From: Phycisphaerae bacterium
Lineage (GTDB): Bacteria > Planctomycetota > Phycisphaerae > UBA1845 > Fen-1342
DNA length: 64,000 nucleotides
Reading direction: 5' to 3'
Assembly: GCA_017999985.1 (NCBI GenBank)
Contig: JAGNKU010000006.1
Coordinates: 270,686-334,685 of the forward strand
The notes under the pieces: generated by a model
The model's input: the letters and a program-made list of their open reading frames with translations, nothing else
The model's database searches: none
What the model was told of the DNA's origin: nothing
Part shown: positions 8,319-16,575 of the stretch, piece by piece
Numbering within the stretch: position 1 is the first letter of the stretch
Layout: each line of letters opens with the position of its first letter
Translations under genes and position numbers: made by a program

Positions 8319-9738
8319 CCGCCGCTTCACCGGCGTCCGCCGGTTCCGGATGCGTCGTCACGCGGGCGAGGCCGGGGATCGCGGCGCGCAGGCGGTTCTC
8401 CAGCTCGCTCGAAATGTCATGCACCGCGCGGACCGGCAGCCCCGGCTCAAACGTGCAGTGCATCGACAAGAACAGCTCCCCCCCGGCCCGCCGCAACGCC
8501 ACATCGTGACACGCCGTCACGCCCGGCGTGCCCGCGACAATCTCGCGTACCTGCCGCACGAGTTCTTCCGAGCTGTGCGTGATGTCGCGCGACGCGGCTC
8601 CGCGCTCACGCCGGGGCTCGATGTGCGTGGTCACAGCGGCGAGATTCGGCAGCTCGGTGTGCAACGCCGCCTCGAGCCGATCCGCGTCGGCGTGTGCCTG
8701 CCGCAGGTCCATGTCGCCATCGACCTCGATGTGCAACTCCATGAACAGCCGCCCATGTTCCTCGGACACCAGGATGTTGTGCACGGTCTGGCCCTGGTTC
8801 ACGGCGATGGCGCGGATGCGCTCACTAAGCGTCTCGCCCGCGTCGCAGACGGGCTCGACGTGCACGACCACGTCCGCGTGGGGCAGCTCGGCCTGGACAC
8901 GCGCCTCCGCCGCCCGGCTGATCTCATGGCTGGTTTCAAGCGAGAGTCCGCGCCGTACGCCGATCGTCAGATCGACGAACGTCTGGTTGCCGGACGGGCG
9001 CAGGCGGAGCTGGCGGCACTCGAGCACGCCGTCGAGCTGGCGGATGGCCCGCGCGACGCGCGCCGTCAGGCCCGTCGGCGCCCGATCGAGCAAGGCATCG
9101 ACGGTCCGCCGGCCCAGCTTGAGGCTGACCCAGATGACGATCACGGCGACGATCAGGGCCGCGACGGCGTCTCCCCGTTGCAGCACATGCCCGTGGCCGG
9201 TGTACTCGCCGAGCTTCACAAGCCCGAGCCCGACCAGCACGACGGCGGAGCTCCACACGTCGGTGCTGAAGTGCAGCGCGTCCGCCTCCAGCGCCTGGCT
9301 GCCGTGCTTGCGCGCCACCTTCAGCAGCGCCCGCGAGCGCGAGATGTCGATGATGATGGAGATCACAATTACGCCGAAAGCGGCCAGTGTCGCCTCGACC
9401 TCGACCTGCTTGAAGAACAGCCGTTCGACCGCCTCGTAGATGATCCAGCCGCAGGTGACCAGGAGCAGCACCGTCTCGGCCAGCGCGGAGAGGTTCTCGA
9501 TCTTGCCATGGCCGTAATGGTGCTCGGCGTCGGCGGGCCGGTCGGAGAAGCGCACGGCGAAATAGGTGATCAGCGCGGCGACGAGGTCGATGCCGGAGTG
9601 CGCCGCTTCCGCCAGCAGGCCCAGGCTGCCGGTCATCAGGCCGACGATCACCTTCATGGCGGTCAGCACGATGGCGGCGCCGACCGACGTCAGCGCCACG
9701 CGGCGTTTCTCGTGTCCCGCCGTGAGTCCGGCCGCCAT
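8302..9738 (-). CDS. CDF family metal efflux transporter with three C-terminal dimer domains
   Basis: This 478-residue cation diffusion facilitator has six predicted membrane helices in about the first 220 residues and should export divalent metal in exchange for protons. Metal-site motifs are HSGID in helix 2 and HFSTD in helix 5, an HxxxD/HxxxD pattern common in zinc transporters. The histidine-containing EHHYGHGKIE between helices 2 and 3 is typical. After the membrane part come three consecutive cytoplasmic ferredoxin-like domains (about 225-300, 305-385 and 395-470), where most family members have one. ATG at 9738 was chosen because upstream sequence is non-homologous; GTG starts slightly upstream are possible. 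The last codons lie in GC palindrome copy 1. Confidence 0.9.
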   Translation of the reverse strand: MAAGLTAGHEKRRVALTSVGAAIVLTAMKVIVGLMTGSLGLLAEAAHSGIDLVAALITYFAVRFSDRPADAEHHYGHGKIENLSALAETVLLLVTCGWIIYEAVERLFFKQVEVEATLAAFGVIVISIIIDISRSRALLKVARKHGSQALEADALHFSTDVWSSAVVLVGLGLVKLGEYTGHGHVLQRGDAVAALIVAVIVIWVSLKLGRRTVDALLDRAPTGLTARVARAIRQLDGVLECRQLRLRPSGNQTFVDLTIGVRRGLSLETSHEISRAAEARVQAELPHADVVVHVEPVCDAGETLSERIRAIAVNQGQTVHNILVSEEHGRLFMELHIEVDGDMDLRQAHADADRLEAALHTELPNLAAVTTHIEPRRERGAASRDITHSSEELVRQVREIVAGTPGVTACHDVALRRAGGELFLSMHCTFEPGLPVRAVHDISSELENRLRAAIPGLARVTTHPEPADAGEAADSPSS

Positions 9739-9792
9739 GTGAGTCACTTCACCGCTCACGCGGAAACACCCTCTTCGCACCAAAGTGCAATC

Positions 9793-9863
9793 GGCCGGGC
9801 ACACACGCCCGGCCTGATCGCGTCGCCTGCCTACGGCGGCACCGCGCCTCACGGCGGCGCGGT
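9793..9863 (-). terminator. two hairpins after the DUF2807-like gene
   Basis: Two perfect 8-bp hairpins lie downstream of the stop at 9878: ACCGCGCC/GGCGCGGT (9841-9863) and GGCCGGGC/GCCCGGCC (9793-9814). The second is followed on the minus strand by GATTGCACTTTGG. Either could end transcription. The rest of 9739-9877 shows nothing else. Confidence 0.45.
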
Positions 9864-9877
9864 CCGGCGCGGCGTGG

Positions 9878-10543
9878 CTACTCGTTCTTTTCGAGGCGCC
9901 CGGTGCCGGTGATGTTCTGCGTGATCGTGGGCGCGCCCGAGTAAGTGACCACGCCCGAGCCGGCAATCACGACATCCAGCGTCTGCGCTGCCTGCACGTC
10001 GGCCGTGCCGACGCCGTCGATTTCGATGGAGACATCGTTGGCGGCGAGCGCGCCGGCCGAGACGCGGCCGGCGCCGTTGAGGTCGACCACCAGCGTCTCG
10101 GTCTGGCCGTCGAGGGTGATGACGCCGGTGCCGATCACGGAGGCGCTCATATAGGTGTTGTCGATGCCGCTGACGACGATCTCGCCGGTTCCGGTGATGC
10201 GCACGTTGCGGACGTTGGGGACCGTCACCTTGATGACGAGCGGCGTCACGGTCTGGAGGACGCGTTCCGGGCTGATGTAGAGCCGGCCATTCTCGACCTT
10301 GGTCTCGACGTACGGCAGGATGTTCTCGTCGGCGGTGATTTCCAGCGGCCCGAGTTCGCCCATGGTGACCTCGACGCGTCCGGAGCCGAGCAGTTCGAGC
10401 TGGGTGAAGTCCGCGACCGTGCGATTCTCGGTCTTCGCCACGCCATCGCCGAAGACCGTGAACAGCAGGGACGCCGAGCAACCCGACGCCGCCAGACAGA
10501 GCGCCAAGATGAAGACCCCGAGTCCGTTTCGCAAGGCACGCAC
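9878..10543 (-). CDS. lipoprotein with DUF2807-type beta-helix (GIN-like) domain
   Basis: The 221-residue product has a signal segment with lipobox ASGC (near residue 21) and a single domain of repeating short strands such as LLGSGRVEVT, ITGTGEIVVSG, VIGTGVITLDG and INITGTG-like turns. This is the pattern of the DUF2807 or head-GIN family, a right-handed beta-helix found on cell surfaces; its role is not established. GTG at 10543 is well supported by GGAGGT 5 bases upstream. It is probably a single-gene transcript. Confidence 0.85.
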   Translation of the reverse strand: MRALRNGLGVFILALCLAASGCSASLLFTVFGDGVAKTENRTVADFTQLELLGSGRVEVTMGELGPLEITADENILPYVETKVENGRLYISPERVLQTVTPLVIKVTVPNVRNVRITGTGEIVVSGIDNTYMSASVIGTGVITLDGQTETLVVDLNGAGRVSAGALAANDVSIEIDGVGTADVQAAQTLDVVIAGSGVVTYSGAPTITQNITGTGRLEKNE

Positions 10544-10735
10544 GGCACACCTCCGGTCAGGTCGAAGCGTTCGCGGAAACTCGTCGGACACGGCCCGACG
10601 GCGATGGTGCGCATTGTGCGGGTGCGGCGGGGGAACGGCAAGCGGGGGCCTCGAAGGCACGCAGGGGAAGCCACGGAGCCACGGAGGGGAAGCGACGAAG
10701 CGACGGAGCGACGGAGGGTGGGTGCCGCGGCGGTC

Positions 10736-10766
10736 AGAGCCCCGAACGCGAGCGAGCGGGTCCGCG
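10736..10766 (+). repeat. divergent copy of the GAGCCCGAAGCGC repeat
   Basis: The unit reads AGCCCCGAACGCGAGCGAGC then GGGTCC. It is clearly related to the perfect inverted repeat at 22903-22933/24509-24539 and to the degenerate copy at 24482-24508. Confidence 0.55.
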
Positions 10767-10783
10767 CAGCGCGCGATGTGCAT

Positions 10784-10829
10784 GGGAACGTGGGAAGGTG
10801 GGAACGGGGGGACGTGGGGACGGGGGAGG
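10784..10829 (+). other. G-tract cluster (possible G-quadruplex)
   Basis: Six or more runs of three or more G (GGGAACG, GGGAAG, GGGAAC, GGGGGG, GGGG, GGGGG) occur within 46 bases, separated by 2-5 bases. This meets the usual pattern for intramolecular G-quadruplexes. It lies between two minus-strand genes. Confidence 0.55.
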
Positions 10830-10962
10830 CGACTGAGCGACGGCTCGTGTGGCATGGCCGCGTCCCGCGGGCAATGACGGCGCCGAACACACGCTGCTCA
10901 TCGCGAAAACGTCCCTCACCCGCAACGCCGCGGCCATGTCAAGAGCAGTGGCACACGGTGCG

Positions 10963-11949
10963 TTATGCAGGCGGGATGGTCACTTCGAGCCAGCGGGTGT
11001 CCGCTGCGAGCGTCACGTCGCAACTAGTAATGGCCGCTGGGAGTAATGCGACGTCGCCGCAGCGAAATGCGCCGCCGGTGGAGAAGCGGCCGCCGCCCGC
11101 CAGAATGATCCAGATACGCACCCGGCCGGGCGGAATCGGCCAGCTTTGGCCGGTCGGAGCCTCCAGCACATCCAGCATGAAACGTGGGCAGGATGCGACT
11201 CGCGTCGCCCGCGTCGGACCGGCCCCCGGGACCTGCTCGGGCTGAGGCCGGATCATCTCCGCCGTCACGTCGTAACGGATGTTCGCCAACGCCTCGGCCA
11301 CATGCAGCGTGCGCGGCCGGCCGGCGGAATCGACGCGGTCCCAGTCGTACGCGCGGTATGTCACGTCCGACGGCGTCTGCACCTCCGCGACCACCAAGCC
11401 GGCACCCAGCGCGTGCAACGTCCCGCTCGGCAGATAGAAGCAGTCGCCGGGGCGGGCATCCCACGCGTGCAGCAGCTCCGCGATGGCAGGCGTGTCCGCC
11501 GCGCGAGCCACGTCGTCCGCCGTCACGCCGGGCTTCAGACCAATGTACAGCCGCGCGCCCGGGTCGGCGTGCAGCACGTACCAGGCCTCGTGCTTGACGC
11601 CGGTCTGCGCGGCATGCGGGTCGCCAACCGGCTTCGGATGAACCTGCACGCTCAGGTTCTGGCACGCGTCGAGGAACTTGACCAGCAGCGGAAAACGCCC
11701 GTCGGCGAGATCGGCCGCGCCGAGCAAGTCCGGGCCCCACGCCGCCACCAGTTCCCCCAGGGTGCGACCCGCGAACGGACCGTCACGCACGCGCGACTCA
11801 TGGCCCGGCAGGCTGACCAGCTCCCATGATTCGCCGATCGGCTCATCCGGCGGCAGGTGCTTGTTCAGCAAAGTGGCCAGGCGGCCTCCGCCCCACGGCT
11901 TGGGCACAAAGAGCGGCGTGAAGGTGATCGGCTGCGGCGCGGGGATCAT
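10963..11949 (-). CDS. manA: mannose-6-phosphate isomerase, class I
   Basis: The 328-residue cupin enzyme interconverts mannose-6-phosphate and fructose-6-phosphate in the cytosol. Visible motifs are FVPKPWGG at the N-terminus, GESWELV, the metal-site QVHPK, KHEAWYVLHADPGA, and YLPSGTLHALGAG. Length fits the short bacterial class. ATG at 11949 overlaps the stop of the upstream helix-hairpin-helix gene (ATGA). It is the last gene of a three-gene run with the GH10-like protein, so mannose or polysaccharide metabolism is a possible theme. Confidence 0.92.
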   Translation of the reverse strand: MIPAPQPITFTPLFVPKPWGGGRLATLLNKHLPPDEPIGESWELVSLPGHESRVRDGPFAGRTLGELVAAWGPDLLGAADLADGRFPLLVKFLDACQNLSVQVHPKPVGDPHAAQTGVKHEAWYVLHADPGARLYIGLKPGVTADDVARAADTPAIAELLHAWDARPGDCFYLPSGTLHALGAGLVVAEVQTPSDVTYRAYDWDRVDSAGRPRTLHVAEALANIRYDVTAEMIRPQPEQVPGAGPTRATRVASCPRFMLDVLEAPTGQSWPIPPGRVRIWIILAGGGRFSTGGAFRCGDVALLPAAITSCDVTLAADTRWLEVTIPPA

Positions 11950-12332
11950 CGGGATGCGGTCGCTCCTTCGCACGCCGGCGGCGCGGCGGGAAAGGTCAGA
12001 TGCGGGCGCAGTGCGTCGACCGTCGCCGGCCCGATGCGTGCGACACGGTCCAGGTCGGCGGCCGTGCGGAAGGCCGGTTGCTCGGGCACCGACGCGCGAT
12101 ACGCGATGATGTGCTGCGCGAGTGTCGGACCGATGCGTGGCAGCAGCTCCAGTTCGGCGGCCGTGGCTATGTTCGGGTCGATACGCAGTTGAACCTGGGC
12201 CGCGGTGACGGGCCGCCCCGCGCGCGACTGCCAGCCGGCGTATCCAGTCGCGAAGTGCAGCACCAGCAGCGCGATCGCCGTGCCCAGCGCCGCCCGCCGC
12301 GCGGGCGTCGGCGGCTGCGCGGGCGCCGTCAT
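11946..12332 (-). CDS. ComEA-like helix-hairpin-helix protein
   Basis: The 128-residue protein has one N-terminal membrane segment (ALGTAIALLVLHFATG) and a C-terminal double helix-hairpin-helix region: IDPNIATAAELELLPRIG, then DLDRVARIGPATVDAL. This is the ComEA-type DNA-binding fold, anchored so that the domain faces outward. ComEA-like proteins bind incoming DNA during transformation; many short relatives have no known role. The start overlaps the previous stop (ATGA) and its own stop overlaps manA. No other competence gene is in the window. Confidence 0.85.
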   Translation of the reverse strand: MTAPAQPPTPARRAALGTAIALLVLHFATGYAGWQSRAGRPVTAAQVQLRIDPNIATAAELELLPRIGPTLAQHIIAYRASVPEQPAFRTAADLDRVARIGPATVDALRPHLTFPAAPPACEGATASR

Positions 12333-13819
12333 GGTTCGCCGCCGGCGATGAGCCGCTTGCGCATTTCGAGCAGGCGACCGAACGCCGGTTTGGGGGTGAG
12401 GTTCGCGTGCAGCAGCCCGCCGCTGGCGATGACGTCGTCGGGTTGGTCGACGAGGGTCTGGATGCAGACCGTATCGACGTACGGCTTGGAGAGCGCGATC
12501 TCGCAGAGCGTGGTGAGCCAGTCGGCCTGCACGGCGTCCGACCAGGGGCCGTGCCATTCGCCGCCCGGGGTGGTGCCGTTCTGGGAATCGGGGGCGACGC
12601 ACGACGGTGCCCCGAGGGCCGTGACGTGCAGCGGCTTGCCGAGGTTGGCGAGCTTGTCGATCAGGGCGCTGACCTGGAACGGGTCGCGCAGGTGGTAGCC
12701 GTCGCTGCCAATGCCGAACAGGAACTGCAGGCCGAAGCCGTCGAAGTTGATGCCTGACTGCACGGCCATGTCGGCGTACAGCAGCGGCGGGACGGTTTGC
12801 TGGTTGCGGGCGTAGTACTCACCCCAGGGCTGGTTGAGATCGATGAGCACCTGGGCGCGCGGCGCGATCTGTTTCGTGACGGTGGCCGCCATCCGCGTCA
12901 GCTCCATCGTCTGCTCGAAGCTGAAGCCGAAGACGTTGTCTGCCTGGAGCCCGCTGGCGACGACCCAGGACGTCACTTGGCGGGCGAAGCGCTGTACCGT
13001 GCGCTCGACGTGTTCGCGCGCGGCTTCGTAAATGGACTCGAAATCGTTCTCCCAGATATACATCCAGTCGGGAACCGAGCTGACCCCGAACGCCAGCAGC
13101 GGCCCGCCGCGCACGGCCAGCTTGTTCGTGCTGCACGCCTTGATGACCGCCTCCACCGCCTCGTACGCGGGCGCCTGCTCGGTCGGCTGAATGCTGCGCC
13201 AGATGAATGGCACGTAGGCAAAATCGAAGACATCGCCGAGGCGCTTGGTGATTGCCTGCTGGACCGTGGCGCCGGCGACGCGGACCCCCAGGAATGCCCG
13301 CCCGAAACCGCCGGTTTGCTGCCGGCGGCCGAGGAATACGCCGGCGTGGAAACGCGACATCTCCTCCGCCGCCCAGAGCCCATGCGCGAGCGATTCATCA
13401 GCGTGCTGAGCGGCCTCCTCCGGGTGGTCGGAGGTCTGGAGGGCCCGGATGAACGCGTCGCGGCTCTGATCGATCCGGGCGGCGATGTCGTCCATGCCGC
13501 TGTAGTCGAACAGGCCCCATTCCTCGCGTTTTACGGTCACTCGCATGAGCTGGTGGCGGGCCAACTCCACGTGCAGGTTGTACGGCTGCTCGCGGGCCGG
13601 CAGACGCGTGGTCTGCAACTGGATGGTGCCGAAGCCCTCGACGGGCCAGAGCAGCGAGAGGCCGACCGGATCCTGCATCCGCGGCGTGCAGCGGATGACG
13701 CCGTCCTCCCAACGGATTTCCGCGCGCAGCGGCACGTTGTCGTTCCCGACGAGGTGGGCGCCGTGCAGATTGGGCGGATTTTTCCGCTGACGGGTGGGGT
13801 AGCACGTAAACCTGTGCAC
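12329..13819 (-). CDS. GH10-like TIM-barrel protein lacking canonical catalytic glutamates
   Basis: The 496-residue protein resembles glycoside hydrolase family 10 proteins in barrel pattern (VFDFAYVPFIWRSIQP, QVTSWVVASG, PLHVTALG). The usual acid/base site (WDVVNE) reads WVVASGLQADN, and the usual nucleophile site (TELD) reads VTALG, so neither glutamate is where expected. The N-terminal 150 residues may form a carbohydrate-binding-type domain. There is no clear signal peptide. GTG at 13819 is chosen because GGAGG lies 9 bases upstream. It heads an operon with the ComEA-like gene and manA by ATGA overlaps. It may be a diverged xylanase relative or a sugar-binding protein. Confidence 0.7.
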   Translation of the reverse strand: MHRFTCYPTRQRKNPPNLHGAHLVGNDNVPLRAEIRWEDGVIRCTPRMQDPVGLSLLWPVEGFGTIQLQTTRLPAREQPYNLHVELARHQLMRVTVKREEWGLFDYSGMDDIAARIDQSRDAFIRALQTSDHPEEAAQHADESLAHGLWAAEEMSRFHAGVFLGRRQQTGGFGRAFLGVRVAGATVQQAITKRLGDVFDFAYVPFIWRSIQPTEQAPAYEAVEAVIKACSTNKLAVRGGPLLAFGVSSVPDWMYIWENDFESIYEAAREHVERTVQRFARQVTSWVVASGLQADNVFGFSFEQTMELTRMAATVTKQIAPRAQVLIDLNQPWGEYYARNQQTVPPLLYADMAVQSGINFDGFGLQFLFGIGSDGYHLRDPFQVSALIDKLANLGKPLHVTALGAPSCVAPDSQNGTTPGGEWHGPWSDAVQADWLTTLCEIALSKPYVDTVCIQTLVDQPDDVIASGGLLHANLTPKPAFGRLLEMRKRLIAGGEP

Positions 13820-14078
13820 GTCGACCGGCCTCCAATCGCCGCCGCACAGACCGCCCCTGCCCCCGACGCGGTCGCACGGTGAACAACCATGATAAGGCCG
13901 CGCCGCGTTGCGGGAAAGCAGAACCTGCCACCCCCCCTGCCGCACCCCCCGGCCTGCTCGCCAGCCCCGACCACCGCCGAGGCTGAAGCCTCGCCGGCGG
14001 CATTGCGGAGGCGTGTCCGGCGGCGGAGCGGATGGCGGCCAGAGGTCCGCGGCAGCCGCTCCGCCGCGCCCGTCACCC

Positions 14079-14828
14079 TTAGCGCCAGAGCGTGCCTTCG
14101 GGCTCGATCTCCTGCACCACCAGCGGGTCCGCCGAGCGCGAGGGGATCTCGAACGCCAGCGACGGCAGCGTCTCGTCGAAGCGATGGCGCAATTCGATGC
14201 GTGCCCAGTCGTACGGCGGGATCATGACGTGCCAGAACACGTGCAGCTCCCACTCGTCCGAGAGGTAGAGGTAATGCGTCACCACGAGGATGTGCGGGGT
14301 CACGATGGTGCCCGCCCACTCCGTGGCGCTCGTGATCCCCAGGGCCGGGCGGTTCTCCTCGAGCCAGGGGATGAAGAGGTCGCGCACCGGCTCCGCCTCC
14401 GGCCCGACGAGGTCTTCCTCCTCGGACGTGACGTGGATGTTCACCGTCGCTGTCTCGACGTCGCCGCCGCGCGCCGCCTGGATCGTGACCGTGATGTCGC
14501 GGCCGGTATCCGGCACCGAATTCGGGTCATCGGCCGGAGCGGGGACGACGCTGATTTCGGCGACCTCGCCGGCCTTGATCGAACGATTCTGCACCGTGAC
14601 CGTGGCGCCGGGCGCGGTCGCGGTCACATCGACAACACCGGCCAGCAGACTGGGCAAGTTCGGATCATTCTCGATCGTCACCAGCAACAGGCACCGCTGG
14701 CCCGGAATCGAGTCTGTGACCTCTGCCGGAACGACCGTCAGTGTAAACGGCACCGGCGTCAACCAGTCGGCCAGGTCACACCCGCCACACAGCCCAACCA
14801 ACACCGCAACAACCACCCATCGTGACAC
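14079..14828 (-). CDS. secreted lipoprotein, function unknown
   Basis: The 249-residue product has a signal peptide with lipobox LCGGC (Cys near 16), then a beta-rich region of Ig or CARDB character (roughly 20-120: LTVVPAEVTDSIPGQRCLLL, VTATAPGATVTVQNRSIKAG), then a C-terminal region with WELHVFWHVMIPPYDWAR. GTG at 14828 is supported by AAAGGAGG a few bases upstream. I recognise no enzymatic signature. It is divergent from prpD. The 259 bases at 13820-14078 hold no gene. Confidence 0.75.
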   Translation of the reverse strand: MSRWVVVAVLVGLCGGCDLADWLTPVPFTLTVVPAEVTDSIPGQRCLLLVTIENDPNLPSLLAGVVDVTATAPGATVTVQNRSIKAGEVAEISVVPAPADDPNSVPDTGRDITVTIQAARGGDVETATVNIHVTSEEEDLVGPEAEPVRDLFIPWLEENRPALGITSATEWAGTIVTPHILVVTHYLYLSDEWELHVFWHVMIPPYDWARIELRHRFDETLPSLAFEIPSRSADPLVVQEIEPEGTLWR

Positions 14829-15136
14829 GGCTCGCCTCCTTTGGCCACCGAGCAGCATGCGCTCCGGCCGGGCGCCCACCATAGGCGCGCACACACCGAC
14901 GACCGGATCGACCAGTCTGCCGCATCTGGACACCCCGCGCCCGCACAACGCTGGACCGGCCCACACGCGGGCCGGTCGCGAAGGTCCAGTTCAATCTATG
15001 AAGGCCGAAAGTGTCTCGTCCAGAGAGCGGCCGCGCTCCCGGCAGCGCGCTACAATTTCTGACAGTTGGCGGCCCCCGTTGCCGGACAGAGCGGCGTCGG
15101 CCACAATCCGGTGGGCCCTACTCAAAGGGAGCAGCG
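14829..15136. other. divergent intergenic region before prpD
   Basis: These 308 bases separate the minus-strand lipoprotein and plus-strand prpD, and must hold both promoters. A TACAAT box at 15051 is the best -10 candidate for prpD, but no good -35 lies upstream of it. I see no gene, riboswitch or strong palindrome. Confidence 0.4.
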
Positions 15137-16492
15137 ATGGCAACCCTCGCCCAGACGCTGGCCGAGCACGCGCACCAAACGTCGTTCCGCGATCTGTCTC
15201 CGAAGGTCGTCCACGAGGCCAAGCGTCGCGTGCTCGATTCCATCGGCTGCGCCCTCGGGGCGTGGACCAGCCGCCCGGCCAGCGTGACACGGGCGCTGGC
15301 CCAAAGAGTCGCCATTCCGAAGGGAGCCAGCCTGTTGGGTTCGCGCTACCGGACGACGCCGGACCTAGCCGCCTTTAGCAACGGGGCGCTCGTCCGCTAC
15401 CTGGATTTCAATGACACATACCTCAGCCGCGAACCAGCCCACCCGAGCGATAACATCCCGGCGGCCCTCGCCGTCGGGCAGGCGTGCGGCGCCCGCGGGC
15501 ACGAGATCATCACGGCCATCGCGCTGGGCTACGAGCTGCAATGCCGGCTGTGCGATGCGGCGTCACTGCGGGCGCACGGCTGGGACCACGTCGTGTATGG
15601 CGCGTTCTCCACGGCCCTGCTCGCCAGCAAGCTCTACCAACTTTCGGTGGAGCAGACCGTCCACGCGCTCGGCATTGCCGGCGTGTGCAACTTTGCGACG
15701 CGCCAGACGCGGACCGGACAGCTCGCTGACTGGAAGGCCTGCGCATTCTCGAACGCCGCCCGCAACGGCGTGTTTGCCGCGGCGCTCGCGCGCGAGGGGC
15801 TGACCGGGCCGCACGAAATCTTCGAGGGACCGAAGGGGCTGTTCAACATGGTCACCGGTCCGTTCGAGCTGCGCTGGGCCAGCGACCCGGACGACTGGAT
15901 GATCCGCCGGACGTACGTGAAGTTCTGGCCGGCGGAGTATCACTCGCAGTCGGCGATCGACGCGGCGTTGCAGTTGCGGCCGGAGATTGGCGATCCCGAC
16001 CGGATCGAGAGCATCCGGATCGAGAGTTTCGAGGCAGCGGTGAGCATCATTGGCAGCGAGCCCGAGAAGTGGCGGCCGACCAGCCGTGAGACGGCGGACC
16101 ACAGCATGGGGTACTGTGTGGCAGTGGCCCTGTTGGACGGCGAGGTCACGCAGAATTCGTTCTCCGATGCGAAGATTCATGACACGCGCGTGCTCGACCT
16201 GCTCGACCGCATCCGCATCGTGGAGACCGACGAATGCAACGCGGGCTATCCGGACGGTATTCCGAACAAGCTGATTGTCCGGCTGCAGGACGGACGGGAG
16301 CTGACACGGCTGGTCAAATACCCGCGCGGCCACGCCGGCAATCCGATGACCGACGCGGAGGTGATCGCGAAGTTCCGCGCGCAGGCCGCCGGCGTCGTCA
16401 GCGATGCGACGGCGCAGCGCATCGTCGATCTGGCGCTGTCGCTGGACGAGCTGGCGGACGTAACCCCCTTGCTGGAATTCGAGCCGGCCTAG
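15137..16492 (+). CDS. prpD: MmgE/PrpD family protein, probable 2-methylcitrate dehydratase
   Basis: The 451-residue cytosolic protein belongs to the MmgE/PrpD family: LDFNDTYLSREPAHPSDNIP, GYELQCRLCDAAS and WPAEYHSQSAID are recognisable. PrpD dehydrates 2-methylcitrate to methylaconitate in propionate degradation. ATG at 15137 is preceded by AAAGGGAG. It leads a same-strand cluster with a citrate synthase, prpB and a PrpC-type citrate synthase, which supports the specific assignment; family membership alone would not. No prpR, acnD or prpF is seen nearby. Confidence 0.88.
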   Translation: MATLAQTLAEHAHQTSFRDLSPKVVHEAKRRVLDSIGCALGAWTSRPASVTRALAQRVAIPKGASLLGSRYRTTPDLAAFSNGALVRYLDFNDTYLSREPAHPSDNIPAALAVGQACGARGHEIITAIALGYELQCRLCDAASLRAHGWDHVVYGAFSTALLASKLYQLSVEQTVHALGIAGVCNFATRQTRTGQLADWKACAFSNAARNGVFAAALAREGLTGPHEIFEGPKGLFNMVTGPFELRWASDPDDWMIRRTYVKFWPAEYHSQSAIDAALQLRPEIGDPDRIESIRIESFEAAVSIIGSEPEKWRPTSRETADHSMGYCVAVALLDGEVTQNSFSDAKIHDTRVLDLLDRIRIVETDECNAGYPDGIPNKLIVRLQDGRELTRLVKYPRGHAGNPMTDAEVIAKFRAQAAGVVSDATAQRIVDLALSLDELADVTPLLEFEPA

Positions 16493-16575
16493 CCCGCGCG
16501 CCCGGCGCGCGCGAGTTCGCGCCCTATGATCGAAGTGTGACGACAGGTTGAACCACGACGATGGAAGGATCGCCC

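Larger units (their letters stand above)
10544..10962. other. gene-free G-rich intergenic stretch
   Basis: No convincing gene is seen here. Around 10660-10720 short degenerate direct repeats occur (CCACGGAG, then CGACGGAG/CGACGAAG units). A dispersed repeat follows at 10736 and a G-tract cluster at 10784. Open frames across it have arginine-rich, low-complexity translations typical of GC-rich non-coding DNA. Confidence 0.6.

Noticed and set aside
10604..11245. Plus-strand frame over the G-rich region and manA
   Set aside because: Low-complexity Arg-rich translation, no ribosome site, and antisense to manA.
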